Shown piece after piece: positions 9,182-17,733 of a DNA stretch of 64,000 nucleotides. This DNA is from Gordonia prachuapensis. GTDB lineage: Bacteria; Actinomycetota; Actinomycetes; Mycobacteriales; Mycobacteriaceae. The notes below the pieces were generated by a model. It had not been told where the DNA came from. It searched no databases and saw nothing but the letters and a program-made list of their open reading frames with translations. Every line of letters starts with the position of its first letter. Positions within the stretch are counted from its first letter, which is position 1. The translations under genes were made by a program, and so were the position numbers. The stretch spans positions 62,001-126,000 of the forward strand of contig NZ_JAZDUE010000008.1 in assembly GCF_036350515.1 (NCBI RefSeq), written 5' to 3'.

Positions 9182-9945
9182 CGCCCTGCTCCTCCGGGAG
9201 TACTGGTGGTCATCTTCTCGATCCGCTTGTCCTGGGGTCCGGTGTGCACGAGCCGTTGAACGAAGACTCCCGGCAGGTGAACGTCGCTGGGTGCGATGGC
9301 ACCTGGTTCGACGAGTTCCTCGACCTGCGCGATGGTGATCCGCCCGGCCATCGCGGCGAGGGGGTTGAAGTTCATCGCGGTCTTGTCGAACACGAGGTTG
9401 CCCGCGGTGTCACCGATCCGGGCGTGGACCAGGGCGAAGTCGGCGGTGATCGCTTCCTCCAGAACGTAGCGCCGGTGCCCGAAGGTTCGGGTCTCCTTGG
9501 GTGGGGACATGACCGCGACAGATCCGTCGGCGGAGTAGCGCCAGGGCATCCCGCCGTCGGCGACGGGTGTGCCCACGCCTGCCGGTGTGTAGAAGGCCGG
9601 TACCCCCGTCCCGCCCGCGCGTAGTCGTTCGGCGAGCGTGCCCTGCGGCGTGAGTTCCACTTCGAGCTCACCGGCCAGGTACTGACGCGCGAACTCCTTG
9701 TTCTCGCCCACATACGACGCGGTCACCCTGCGGATACGGCCCAGCGACAACAGGATGCCGAGGCCATGGTCGTCGACGCCACAGTTGTTGGAGAAGACCT
9801 CGAGGTTGTCGGGCCCGGCGTCGGCGAGTGCGGCGATCAACCGGTCGGGGATACCGCACAGTCCGAAGCCGCCCACGGCGAGGGTGGCCCCGCTGCCGAT
9901 GTCGGCGATCGCAGCGTCCACCGTGTCGACGACTCGTGTTGTCAC
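9178..9945 (-). CDS. 3-oxoacid CoA-transferase, subunit A (ScoA/PcaI type)
   Basis: A 255-residue alpha subunit with the CoA-binding GGFGLCGIPDRL motif near the N-terminus, VFSNNCGVDDHGLG, and a C-terminal NLVFDKTAMNFNP block typical of SCOT-type subunits. The frame is open further upstream, to an ATG at 10029, but GTG at 9945 has GAAGGGAG five bases before it and gives the normal family N-terminus, so I chose it. It forms one translational unit with subunit B. The divergent IclR gene and two related inverted repeats in the shared gap suggest substrate-controlled expression. Confidence 0.84.
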   Translation of the reverse strand: MTTRVVDTVDAAIADIGSGATLAVGGFGLCGIPDRLIAALADAGPDNLEVFSNNCGVDDHGLGILLSLGRIRRVTASYVGENKEFARQYLAGELEVELTPQGTLAERLRAGGTGVPAFYTPAGVGTPVADGGMPWRYSADGSVAVMSPPKETRTFGHRRYVLEEAITADFALVHARIGDTAGNLVFDKTAMNFNPLAAMAGRITIAQVEELVEPGAIAPSDVHLPGVFVQRLVHTGPQDKRIEKMTTSTPGGAGR

Positions 9946-9963
9946 TGTGACTCCCTTCGCATG

Positions 9964-9980
9964 CGTTCGTCTGCTGAACG
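9964..9980. promoter_or_regulatory. IclR-type operator candidate, proximal to the CoA-transferase genes
   Basis: CGTTCGTCTGCTGAACG has the same 17-bp CGTTC-N7-GAACG frame as the perfect palindrome at 10084-10100. It lies 19 bp upstream of the subunit A start. Two matching half-site pairs in one divergent gap point to a shared regulator, most simply the IclR protein starting at 10115. Confidence 0.5.
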
Positions 9981-10083
9981 TCACCTCGTGCCAGGTGAGT
10001 GTTTCTCCGCGCAGTTCAGAGGTCAACATCGAAGCCTCAAGTCGGGGCAGAGTGTTCGAACGGTGGTGGAAGGCGGCCGGATG

Positions 10084-10100
10084 CGTTCACTCAGTGAACG
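10084..10100. promoter_or_regulatory. Perfect 17-bp palindrome, IclR operator
   Basis: CGTTCACT-C-AGTGAACG is a perfect 8-1-8 inverted repeat immediately before a TATTCT -10-like hexamer (10102-10107) of the divergent iclR gene. Binding here would block that promoter, so autoregulation is likely. Control of the CoA-transferase genes through the second site is inferred. Confidence 0.6.
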
Positions 10101-10114
10101 CTATTCTGGCGGTT

Positions 10115-10885
10115 GTGCCCGCCGAATCAGGTAACCGTGTCATCGCTCGCGCGGCCGCCCTGCTGCGTGCGGTTGCGGCCACCGAGGCCGGCAGCGCCAC
10201 CACCTCGGACCTCGCCCGGGCCGCCGACCTCGCCCGGCCCACGACTCATCGGCTGCTCAGCGCACTCGCTGATCAGGGGATCATCGACCGAGACCGCAGG
10301 ACCGGCTTGTGGTCACTGGGACCCGAGTTGTACCTGCTCGGCGCAAGTGCGGCGCACCGATACGACATCACGTCTGTTGCCGGTGATGTCATCGAGCATC
10401 TTGCTCGTGAGACCGGCGAGAGCGTGTTCCTCTCCGCGCGCCGCGGTGACGAGACGGTCTGCGTGCTGAGTCGGGAGGGCAGCTTCCCGTTGCGATCGCA
10501 CGTGTTGCACGAAGGTATTCGGTTCCCGCTGGGTGTGGCGTCTGCGGGTCTGGCGATTCTCGGTCACCTTCCCGATCGGGACGTCGACGACTTCTTCAGT
10601 CGGAACACCCTGGAGCCGGACTGGGGTCCGGATCATGCCGAGGACGCTATTCGCAGGCGCATCGAGTTGACTCGCCGGGACGGGTACGCGACGAACCCGG
10701 CGCTCCTGGTCGAGGGGAGTTGGGGACTCGGGGCGGCGGTGTTCGATCAGAACGGACTACCTGCATGGGCGGTGAGCGTCACCGGGGTACAGACACGGTT
10801 CACAACCGACCGTCGTCGGGCGATGGGCCGACTGCTGTTGGAGGGGGCTCAGGACCTGTCGGTGAGATTGCGCGAGAGAAGGTGA
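10115..10885 (+). CDS. IclR-family regulator divergent from the CoA-transferase genes
   Basis: About 256 residues: a winged helix (TTSDLARAADLARPTTHRLL) and an IclR effector domain with RRGDETVCVLSREG and a C-terminal PAWAVSVTG segment. I chose GTG at 10115. TATTCT ends 7 nt before it, and no Shine-Dalgarno is present, which suggests a leaderless mRNA. A GTG at 10094 would lie inside the operator palindrome. Divergence from the CoA-transferase genes and the two related inverted repeats in the gap make it their likely regulator. Confidence 0.83.
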   Translation: MPAESGNRVIARAAALLRAVAATEAGSATTSDLARAADLARPTTHRLLSALADQGIIDRDRRTGLWSLGPELYLLGASAAHRYDITSVAGDVIEHLARETGESVFLSARRGDETVCVLSREGSFPLRSHVLHEGIRFPLGVASAGLAILGHLPDRDVDDFFSRNTLEPDWGPDHAEDAIRRRIELTRRDGYATNPALLVEGSWGLGAAVFDQNGLPAWAVSVTGVQTRFTTDRRRAMGRLLLEGAQDLSVRLRERR

Positions 10886-11172
10886 GGCTGCGCGGGTCGT
10901 GTCGGCTCCCGCGGGCCGTCGACGCACCGCGTGAACCAATCCGACCCGCGGCAACGAGCCATGCATCGACCTCCTCTCGTCGAATGACGATCCCGTCGAG
11001 ATCGGGACTCGCGTGTGCGAGAATCGTTGCCAGGCGGCCCAGGGATCGTGTCCCGATGCGGGCCAAGGGAATTGGTTTGTGTGCGCAACGAAACAGTCCA
11101 CGCCGCGGCCGATCCACACACTTTGATCAGTGGTCTGATTCCGATCTCGAGCATGTTCAGAGGAGAGCAGCC

Positions 11173-11442
11173 ATGACCACACTGATTCGACAGGCCGGCT
11201 TGGGAGTCGCCGCTGTGGCGGCTGCGACGCTGGCTTTCGCGCCACTGGCATCGGCGGCACCGACCGATGCGGCCTCGACCCAGCAGCCGCAGGACGTCGA
11301 CACCACGATCCGGATTCCGGACATCCCGGTGCCGCTCCTTCCGGTGCCTCTGCTGCCGATCCCCGTGATCCCCATCTTCCCGTTCCCCGACGTCCCGAAA
11401 ACCGCGTGCATCACGATCTTCTGCTTCCCGATCGCGGCCTAG
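11173..11442 (+). CDS. Small secreted proline-rich protein
   Basis: An 89-residue protein with a signal peptide (basic start MTTLIRQ, hydrophobic core to about residue 27, ASAAP cleavage site). The mature part is rich in Pro, Ile and Leu, with repeated IPVPLLPVPLLPIP-like units, and ends with two Cys (CITIFCF) that could form a disulphide. AGAGGAG lies 6 bases before the ATG. The longer open frame upstream has no such support. Similar short exported Pro-rich proteins occur in Gordonia and mycobacteria. No function is evident. Confidence 0.65.
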   Translation: MTTLIRQAGLGVAAVAAATLAFAPLASAAPTDAASTQQPQDVDTTIRIPDIPVPLLPVPLLPIPVIPIFPFPDVPKTACITIFCFPIAA

Positions 11443-11481
11443 TCCCGGCGTATTGCCTCGCAGGTCGTCGCAGCCAGGCGT

Positions 11482-11850
11482 TCAGACCTTCGGAATGTGG
11501 TGGCGCGCCATCACCGCATCGATCAACGTGTAGACGGCGGGCTTCGACGCGGCGTCGGTGTACTTGACCTTGACGCAACCCTTGGCCGGCTGGCTGCCGC
11601 CGACGGTTGCCTTCGCGGCATCGACGTGATCGAAATCGATCGCGTGCGCGGACATCGTCCGGGATGCGGCAGTGAACATCACATAGCCCTTGAGGTACGA
11701 GTCCTCGAACCGGAACATCGGGACGCCACGAAACATGATGAGCGGCACCGAGGGATAGTGGTGCTCGACGTAGTCGTGGAACTCGCGTAGCCATTCCTGC
11801 ACGAGTTCGGTCTGCGCACCGATGTACTCCTCGGGGGTCTGGGCGCTCAT
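11482..11850 (-). CDS. DUF1801-type protein (iron-chaperone/YdhG-like fold)
   Basis: A 122-residue cytoplasmic protein matching the DUF1801/YdhG pattern: an N-terminal helix (TPEEYIGAQTELVQEWLREF), a strand ending in MFRGVPMFRFE, the FTAASRTMSAHAIDFD stretch, and a C-terminal helix LIDAVMARH. Members are small alpha/beta proteins of poorly known role, some described as frataxin-like. It stands alone, convergent with the secreted protein gene. Confidence 0.65.
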   Translation of the reverse strand: MSAQTPEEYIGAQTELVQEWLREFHDYVEHHYPSVPLIMFRGVPMFRFEDSYLKGYVMFTAASRTMSAHAIDFDHVDAAKATVGGSQPAKGCVKVKYTDAASKPAVYTLIDAVMARHHIPKV

Positions 11851-11993
11851 GTCGCGATGTTAACCGACGCTCGCGATTTGTTGGTGGCCAACGATGTTGA
11901 TGCTGACGCTTCTAGCAGAGGTGACTCGATCAGAGGCTTCGCACCGCCACGCTGTGCAGACGTTTGAGACCGGACCATGGCGCCGGATGCCTC

Positions 11994-12941
11994 TCACCGG
12001 CCGTTCAGCCCGAACGGTTTCAGGAACTCCTCGACCATCGGCAGCACATCGACAGCCGGGTCGTCGTCATAGAGGACCCGTACGATTGCCCGAGCCACCG
12101 CATTCATCTGGCCGCGCGCCGGCCCCCAGTTGCCGGTCGGTGGCAACTGCCCGAGCAGCGCGACGACGAACCGGCCATCCCGTCCGAGCACACCTGTGCT
12201 GTGCAATTGCCCCCCGCCGCCGACGCAGCACATCCATCCCTGCTTCGCGGCAACGGATTCGGTGAGGCCGGGGGCGAGCAGACCGTAGTTCTTCGCAAAT
12301 CCGTCCGCGGCGACCGCCGGCGGGTCGGTCATTGGCCTCATGATCGAGACACGGTCGGCCGGAGGCATTTTCAGGATGAAGTCGAAGATCTTCACCATAT
12401 CGGCCGCGGTGGTCGTCGCCTCGGCCCACAGGGCCGGATTGCCCGGCGGCGCGGTGCCCGTCAGCCCGACCCGCCGTGACACCCGCCCGATCCCACCCAT
12501 ACCGTCGAAGCGGGTCCAGAGTTCGTTCATCGCCTGATCGTCGCTGACGGCCAGTGACCGCTGGATCAATTGCAGGTCCCGCTGACCGACGGCCAGGCCG
12601 TTCTCGCGCCGACGGGTGATGATGTCCACGGCCACGACGACTTTCACCAACGACGCGGTCAGTGTCGGCGTCCTCGCGGCCGCGTTGGTGGCGAGACTCC
12701 CGAATCGACGGTCCAGAATCGCGATACGGGTGGCGACCCGGCCGCTGCGAGGTACGTCTTCGGCGGCTGCAACCGCCGATTGCGCCCGTGGGGTGGGCGG
12801 CGCGAACGGCAGCGCCGACCCGGTGGCACCGGACCCCGGACTGATGAAAGGTAGGACGACCACCACGACAGCCACCAGGGTGAGCACCAGTGCGGCTCGC
12901 GGACTTGCCGTCGGCGTGAGTTCATTACGCGGCTCGGTCAT
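11994..12941 (-). CDS. Serine hydrolase of the class A beta-lactamase fold, membrane-anchored (copy 1)
   Basis: 315 residues with an N-terminal membrane anchor (about residues 18-36) and an exported beta-lactamase-like domain. The SxxK motif is in TASLVKVVV, SDDQ takes the place of SDN, and AKQGW sits where the KTG motif is expected. There is no clear omega-loop Glu motif, so true beta-lactamase activity is doubtful; a cell-wall or peptidase-like role, or a degenerate lipoprotein-like function, is as likely. A clear paralogue on the same strand (14404-15345) shares TRIAILDRR, SDDQAMNELWTRFDGMG and KQGWMCCV. Confidence 0.75.
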   Translation of the reverse strand: MTEPRNELTPTASPRAALVLTLVAVVVVVLPFISPGSGATGSALPFAPPTPRAQSAVAAAEDVPRSGRVATRIAILDRRFGSLATNAAARTPTLTASLVKVVVAVDIITRRRENGLAVGQRDLQLIQRSLAVSDDQAMNELWTRFDGMGGIGRVSRRVGLTGTAPPGNPALWAEATTTAADMVKIFDFILKMPPADRVSIMRPMTDPPAVAADGFAKNYGLLAPGLTESVAAKQGWMCCVGGGGQLHSTGVLGRDGRFVVALLGQLPPTGNWGPARGQMNAVARAIVRVLYDDDPAVDVLPMVEEFLKPFGLNGR

Positions 12942-13126
12942 TGCAGATCACCACTCGCGTCGAATGTCGAAGTTGCGGCAGCGGGGCACTCGGGTCACAT
13001 ACCCGCTGAATCGGTCAACTTCTTCAACCCACTCGAATCCGACACTAGCCCCACGCCGCCGGGATCGCAGGCAGTCCGATGTCGATGCAGGTCAACGGCC
13101 GTCAATACGGGGTACTGTGTGTTTCC

Positions 13127-13888
13127 GTGTCCCCCAGCGTGCGCGAATACACCACCATCAGCCATCCCGAACCGAACACCCGGATCTGGCATGAGATCGA
13201 CGGCGATGGCCGACCCGTTGTGCTGCTACATGGCGCGTTCTCTGGTGCGTCGGCGTGGGGTGGTCAGGTGCCGGCACTCGTCGAGGCGGGGTGGCGCGTG
13301 TACTGCCCGGAACGTCACGGGCACGGCCACAGTCCCGACGTCACTGACGAATTCCACTATGCGGACATGGCCGACGAGACCATCGCCTACCTCGACGAGG
13401 TTGTGGGTGGGCCGGCGGAGCTGATCGGCTGGAGCGACGGGGCGGTGGTCGCCGTTCTGGTCGCTCTGCGACGACCCGACCTCGTCGGTCACCTGATTCT
13501 GATCGGCCAGTATTTCAACAGCTCTGGCCGTGCGACCGGCGGCATGCTCGACGCACTCGAGACCGCGGATCAGGACACCGTGGATTTCTTTGCGGCAGAG
13601 TACGCCTCGGAGTCGCCGGACGGCGCCGACCATTTTCCGATCGTCTGGGACAAGACCATGGCGATGATCAGGTCGGAGCCCGAGATTGATCTGGCGGAGT
13701 TGTCGGCGATCTCCGCGCCGACGTTGGTCATGCAGGGCGATCGCGACGAGGTGACCCTCGATCACAGTGTCGGCGTGGTGGATTCGATCGCGGGCGCGCG
13801 GTTGTGCGTCATCCCTGGTTCGCACCTCATCCCGATCGAGGCGCCGCAGTCCGTCAACAGCGTACTGTTGCAATTCCTCGCGGAGTGA
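13127..13888 (+). CDS. Alpha/beta hydrolase
   Basis: About 253 residues of standard alpha/beta-hydrolase fold: oxyanion motif LLHGAFSG, nucleophile elbow GWSDGA, acid in MQGDRDEVT and catalytic His in PGSHLIP. I chose GTG at 13127 because TACTGT ends 8 nt before it, as in several genes here that look leaderless; an ATG at 13079 would add 16 residues. It lies between two paralogous serine hydrolase genes, on the other strand, with an SRPBCC gene following by 34 bp. The substrate is unknown. Confidence 0.78.
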   Translation: MSPSVREYTTISHPEPNTRIWHEIDGDGRPVVLLHGAFSGASAWGGQVPALVEAGWRVYCPERHGHGHSPDVTDEFHYADMADETIAYLDEVVGGPAELIGWSDGAVVAVLVALRRPDLVGHLILIGQYFNSSGRATGGMLDALETADQDTVDFFAAEYASESPDGADHFPIVWDKTMAMIRSEPEIDLAELSAISAPTLVMQGDRDEVTLDHSVGVVDSIAGARLCVIPGSHLIPIEAPQSVNSVLLQFLAE

Positions 13889-13922
13889 AGTCAGAACGAG
13901 CAGCATCACGTACGTTGGCCAT

Positions 13923-14387
13923 ATGGCTGACAAACCAGTGGCCGTCGACAGCGGGCCGCACCAAGTGTCCCGACAGATCGTCGTGAACGCTCCGGTCGCC
14001 GAGATCTTCGCCCTCGTGGCCAATCCGCACCGCCATCCGGAACTCGATGGGTCGGGCACCGTACGCCACACCCCGGTGACCGGGCCGGAGCGACTGGAAC
14101 GAGGAGCGCGGTTCAGTGTCGGGATGAAGCAGTACGGTTTCCCGTACAAGATCACATCGACGGTGACAGAGTTCGCCGACAACCAGGTGATCGAATGGCG
14201 ACATCCGATGGGACATCGGTGGCGATGGGAGATGGCCAGCGAGTCGCCCACCTCGACGCGGGTCACCGAGACCTTCGACTACTCGCGGCTCAAGATGCCC
14301 AAAGCCATCGAGATCATCGGATACGACAAGAAGAACGCCGACGGCATCGAGGCCACGCTGACGGCGCTGTCGGCACGCTTCGTCTGA
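13923..14387 (+). CDS. SRPBCC (START/polyketide-cyclase-like) lipid-binding protein
   Basis: A 154-residue protein of the SRPBCC fold: an N-terminal strand RQIVVNAPVAEIFALVANP with the PxxxVFxLVxDP-type helix, antiparallel strands (ITSTVTEFADNQVIEWRHP) and a long C-terminal helix. It binds a hydrophobic ligand in a cavity; catalysis cannot be read from sequence. It follows the hydrolase gene by 34 bp, so co-transcription is possible, although TACGTT ends 6 nt before the ATG and could serve as its own -10 box. Confidence 0.75.
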   Translation: MADKPVAVDSGPHQVSRQIVVNAPVAEIFALVANPHRHPELDGSGTVRHTPVTGPERLERGARFSVGMKQYGFPYKITSTVTEFADNQVIEWRHPMGHRWRWEMASESPTSTRVTETFDYSRLKMPKAIEIIGYDKKNADGIEATLTALSARFV

Positions 14388-14403
14388 TCGGTCTCTGTCA
14401 CTG

Positions 14404-15345
14404 TCACGCCGCGGCCGCGAGATGAACAGCGGGCAGCCAGTCGAGGCGCGCCGAATCGTCGGCGAGCAACACCTGCGCGGCCGCAGAGGCGATATGGCTC
14501 ACCTGATGTCGCGCGGGCTCCCAGTCGGCGGTCGGCTCGAGCCGACCCAGTACCACGACGACGAACCGGCCGTGTGGGCCGATGACGCCGGCGCTGTGCA
14601 GTTGAGCGCTGTCGTCGACGCAGCACATCCAACCCTGTTTGGCGGCAACGGCATCGGTGAGTCCGGGAGCGAGTAGGCCGAAGTCCTGCGCGAAGCCGTC
14701 TGCGGCCACGGGTGGTGCACTCGCGAGTGCGGCGATGACGAGGTCGCGGTCCGGCGGGGGCATCTCGAGAACGTGGTCGAGAAGAGTTGCGGTGGCCGAC
14801 GCCGTGATGGTCGCCTGCCCCCAGTAGTTGACGTCAGGTGGCGGCGCGGTGCCCTCGAGGCCCAGGCGTCCCGCGACGCGACCGATGGCGCCCATGCCGT
14901 CGAAGCGCGTCCACAGTTCGTTCATCGCCTGATCGTCGCTGACACTCAGCGCGCGATTGATCAGCTGGATGTCGCGGGCGCCGATCGCAAGGCCTTCCTC
15001 GCGCCGGCGGTCCAGGATGTCCACCACGACGATGAGCTTGACCAGTGATGCAGCCAGTGTCGGTGTGGTGGCGGAGTCGGTGGTCGCGAGATGGTCGTGC
15101 CGGCGGTCGAGGATCGCGATGCGCGCGTCGACGTCGCCGGCCGCTGCCGCGGACTCCGCCGCGGTCAGCGCGGACTGCGCGAGTGTGGCGGGTGGTGCCT
15201 CGGGGAACGATCTGGTCGCGGTGGATTCGGGGTCGGTGGTCGGGAGTGCGACGAGAACAGCGGCCACGAGACTGACCGTCATCGTGGTGCCGAGGGTGTA
15301 CAGCAGCCGTAGTCGCGTGATGCGTCGTGCGCTTTGCTGTGCCAT
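14404..15345 (-). CDS. Serine hydrolase of the class A beta-lactamase fold, membrane-anchored (copy 2)
   Basis: 313 residues, paralogue of the gene at 11994-12941. It has an N-terminal membrane segment (about residues 12-33), SxxK in AASLVKLIVVV, SDDQAMNELWTRFDGMG, and AKQGWMCCVDD in the third-motif position. Similarity runs the full length. The copies flank a hydrolase/SRPBCC pair on the opposite strand, which suggests duplication followed by insertion or rearrangement. The C-terminus ends convergently 16 bp from the SRPBCC gene. Confidence 0.75.
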   Translation of the reverse strand: MAQQSARRITRLRLLYTLGTTMTVSLVAAVLVALPTTDPESTATRSFPEAPPATLAQSALTAAESAAAAGDVDARIAILDRRHDHLATTDSATTPTLAASLVKLIVVVDILDRRREEGLAIGARDIQLINRALSVSDDQAMNELWTRFDGMGAIGRVAGRLGLEGTAPPPDVNYWGQATITASATATLLDHVLEMPPPDRDLVIAALASAPPVAADGFAQDFGLLAPGLTDAVAAKQGWMCCVDDSAQLHSAGVIGPHGRFVVVVLGRLEPTADWEPARHQVSHIASAAAQVLLADDSARLDWLPAVHLAAAA

Positions 15346-15486
15346 CGTCTCACCGCCTCAGAGCGTGCAACCCACTCATATCGGTCAACACCGCAAAGCG
15401 GTCCAGAGTTCCATTTCTTCGATGTGGAGTGGGTATCGATCATGTTTCGGGGAGGTGGCGCGGGGTTGCCCTGCGCGCCCTTCGAG

Positions 15487-15526
15487 CCCTTCGAGGCTCT
15501 TCGCTAGCGCTCCTCGCACCTCAGGG
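15487..15526. repeat. Dispersed CCCTTCGAGG...CCTCAGGG-type repeat
   Basis: A CCCTTCGAGG start, a TTCGCTAGCGCTCCTCGCACC middle and a CCTCAGGG end lie in the gap between the serine hydrolase and msrB. The TTCGAGCCCTTCGAGG start is partly duplicated. It resembles dispersed palindromic elements I associate with Gordonia- and Rhodococcus-type genomes. Only one copy is in this window, so the assignment rests on memory of the family. Confidence 0.4.
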
Positions 15527-15611
15527 AACGGGGAGGCGGGCCGGGACCAAATCGCGCACCGTCGTTGTTGTGCATGGTGACGCCGCAGCCAGCGGCGCCG
15601 AAGGAGGATTT

Positions 15612-16106
15612 GTGAGCACCGAATACCGCAAGACCGACGAGGCCGTTCGAGCCCTGTCCGACGCTCAATACCGCGTCACGCAGCAGGACGACACCGAGCC
15701 GGCCTTCCGCAACGAATATTGGGACAACCACGAGCCGGGCATCTACGTCGACGTCGTGTCCGGTCAGCCGCTGTTCTCGTCGACCGACAAGTACGACAGC
15801 GGGACCGGCTGGCCCAGCTTCACCCAACCCATCGACCCCGAGGCGGTCACCACGAAGACCGACCGGACCCTGTGGATGCGACGCACCGAGGTCCGCTCGG
15901 CCGGGGCCGACAGCCACCTGGGCCACGTCTTCGGCGACGGGCCCCGTGATGCCGGCGGCCAGCGGTACTGCATGAACTCCGCGGCACTGCGGTTCATCCC
16001 GGTCACCGAACTCGAGTCGCAGGGCTATGGCGAATACCGCAGCCTCTTCGCGGGAACCACTGACGACACCGACACCCCCGACAACAGTGAGGAGAACGCA
16101 TCGTGA
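15612..16106 (+). CDS. msrB: Peptide-methionine (R)-S-oxide reductase MsrB, single-cysteine type
   Basis: 164 residues, cytoplasmic, repairing methionine-R-sulfoxide. It has KYDSGTGWPSF, the DSHLGHVFGDGP segment and the catalytic RYCMNSAALRF with Cys120. Cys120 is the only Cys I find: the two CxxC zinc motifs are absent and the resolving position is Thr (GTGWPSF instead of GCGWPSF). Recycling must therefore use another thiol such as mycothiol or mycoredoxin, which is inference. GTG at 15612 follows AAGGAGG. Its stop overlaps the msrA start by 4 bp. Confidence 0.9.
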   Translation: MSTEYRKTDEAVRALSDAQYRVTQQDDTEPAFRNEYWDNHEPGIYVDVVSGQPLFSSTDKYDSGTGWPSFTQPIDPEAVTTKTDRTLWMRRTEVRSAGADSHLGHVFGDGPRDAGGQRYCMNSAALRFIPVTELESQGYGEYRSLFAGTTDDTDTPDNSEENAS

Positions 16107-16648
16107 CCACCGACACCGGACAGATCACCCGCCGACCCGGAACCGAGACGGCCGTCCTGGCGGGCGGCTGCTTCTGGGGCGTGGAAGACCTCATCCGCCG
16201 CCAGCCGGGAGTGCTCGACACCCGCGTCGGCTACACCGGCGGCAGCAACGAGCACGCCACCTACCGCAACCATCCCGGGCACGCCGAAGCGGTCGAGATC
16301 GTCTTCGACCCGACGCAGACGTCGTATCGGGACATCCTGGCGTTCTTCTTCCAGATCCACGACCCGACCACCCGCGATCGCCAGGGCAACGATGTCGGCT
16401 CGAGCTACCGGTCGGCGATCTTCCCGCTGACCCCCGAGCAGGAGCAGGTCGCGCGGGACACGATCGCCGACGTCGACGCCTCCGGGCTCTGGCCCGGTAA
16501 GGCTGTCACGACGATCGAGCCGAGTGCCCCGTTCTGGCAGGCCGAACCAGAGCATCAGGACTACCTGCTGCGGTACCCGAACGGCTACACCTGCCACTTC
16601 CCGCGTGCGGGTTGGGTGCTGCCGAAGCGGCAGGACGCCGAGGCCTGA
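16103..16648 (+). CDS. msrA: Peptide-methionine (S)-S-oxide reductase MsrA
   Basis: 181 residues with the catalytic GGCFWGVED motif (Cys23), the YTGG turn, a conserved GHAEAVEIVFDP block, and FFQIHDPTTRDRQGNDVG, all diagnostic of MsrA. It reduces the S epimer of methionine sulfoxide and pairs with MsrB. The GTG start overlaps the msrB stop (GTGA), so the two are translated together. Confidence 0.93.
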   Translation: MTTDTGQITRRPGTETAVLAGGCFWGVEDLIRRQPGVLDTRVGYTGGSNEHATYRNHPGHAEAVEIVFDPTQTSYRDILAFFFQIHDPTTRDRQGNDVGSSYRSAIFPLTPEQEQVARDTIADVDASGLWPGKAVTTIEPSAPFWQAEPEHQDYLLRYPNGYTCHFPRAGWVLPKRQDAEA

Positions 16649-16796
16649 CATCGTGGCGGTGCCCCATCGTGCCCACCGGGTGCGATGGGGCACCGTCGCC
16701 TCACGGTCGGGGAGCGTCGCGCATGAAACAGGTACTGCCGGTACCTGGCACGACGAACCCTCCCGCACCGGCCGGGACACTCATAGCGTGGTAGCC

Positions 16797-17681
16797 ATGA
16801 GCGTTCCCACATTGACCTTGAACAACGGCGTCGAGATCCCCGCACTCGGGTTCGGGGTGTTCCAGACGCCGCCCGACGACACGGCCACAGCTGTGCGTAC
16901 GGCGCTCGATGTCGGTTACCGACACATCGACACGGCCGCCGCCTACCTGAACGAGCGAGGCGTCGGCGACGCGATCGCGCAGTCGGGAATCGACCGGTCC
17001 GAGGTGTTCCTCGAGACCAAGATCTGGATAACCGACTACGGCTACGACCAGACACTGCACGCATTCGACAAGGGCGCTGGCAAACTGGGCGTGGAGCAGA
17101 TCGACCTGCTGATCCTGCATCAGGCGCTGCCCGGTGAATTCGAGCTGACCATCGACGCATACCGCGCGCTCGAGAAGCTCTACTCCGACGGCCGCGTCCG
17201 GGCGATCGGCGTCAGCAACTTCATGCCCGATCACCTGTCGCGGCTACTGGAAGCGACCTCAATCGTGCCGGCGATCAACCAGGTCGAGGTGCACCCGTAC
17301 TTCCAGCAGCGTGACGTTCTCGCCACCGATACCGAGCACGGTGTGCTGTCCCAGGCGTGGTCGCCGATCGGTGGGATCACCTTCTATCGCGACGGGTCGG
17401 CCGGATCCACTCTCGACGACCAGGTCATCGGCACGATCGCCGCTGCCCACGGCAAGACCGCAGCACAGGTCATGCTGCGCTGGCACCTGCAGCAGGGGCG
17501 CCAGGCGATCCCGAAGTCGGTGACGCCGGCCAGGATCGCGGAGAACTTCGACATCTTCGACTTCGAGCTGACCGATGCCGAACTGGCCGAGATCGATGCA
17601 CTCGACACCGGCGTGCGCGGTGGCCCCGAACCGGAGCAGATCACCCGCGAGACCTTTGGCCTGGACATCCCGGAAGCGTGA
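16797..17681 (+). CDS. Aldo/keto reductase
   Basis: 294 residues of the AKR barrel: GFGVFQTP, the catalytic-type segment VGYRHIDTAAAYLNE with Asp and Tyr, ETKIWITDYGYD with Lys, ILHQALPG in place of the usual LIHWP, and the NADPH-binding IPKSVTPARIAENFDIFDF near the C-terminus. It resembles AKR5-type 2,5-diketo-gluconate or methylglyoxal reductases. ATG 16797 begins the family N-terminus; the longer open frame upstream overlaps msrA. The dehydrogenase gene follows by 52 bp on the same strand. Confidence 0.87.
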   Translation: MSVPTLTLNNGVEIPALGFGVFQTPPDDTATAVRTALDVGYRHIDTAAAYLNERGVGDAIAQSGIDRSEVFLETKIWITDYGYDQTLHAFDKGAGKLGVEQIDLLILHQALPGEFELTIDAYRALEKLYSDGRVRAIGVSNFMPDHLSRLLEATSIVPAINQVEVHPYFQQRDVLATDTEHGVLSQAWSPIGGITFYRDGSAGSTLDDQVIGTIAAAHGKTAAQVMLRWHLQQGRQAIPKSVTPARIAENFDIFDFELTDAELAEIDALDTGVRGGPEPEQITRETFGLDIPEA

Positions 17682-17733
17682 CGACCATTCCCGTTGGCCC
17701 CCTTGTTGAATCGATACACCTGGAGAGGAAACG

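Noticed and set aside
8525..9945. Firm call as 3-oxoadipate CoA-transferase (pcaIJ)
   Set aside because: The motifs fit both 3-oxoadipate and 3-ketoacid transferases, and the sequence looks slightly closer to the latter, so only the general name is given.
10886..11172. Possible extra gene or extension upstream of the secreted protein
   Set aside because: The frame is open, but it has no start site, codon pattern or family match. The ATG at 11173 has a good ribosome binding site and a signal peptide.
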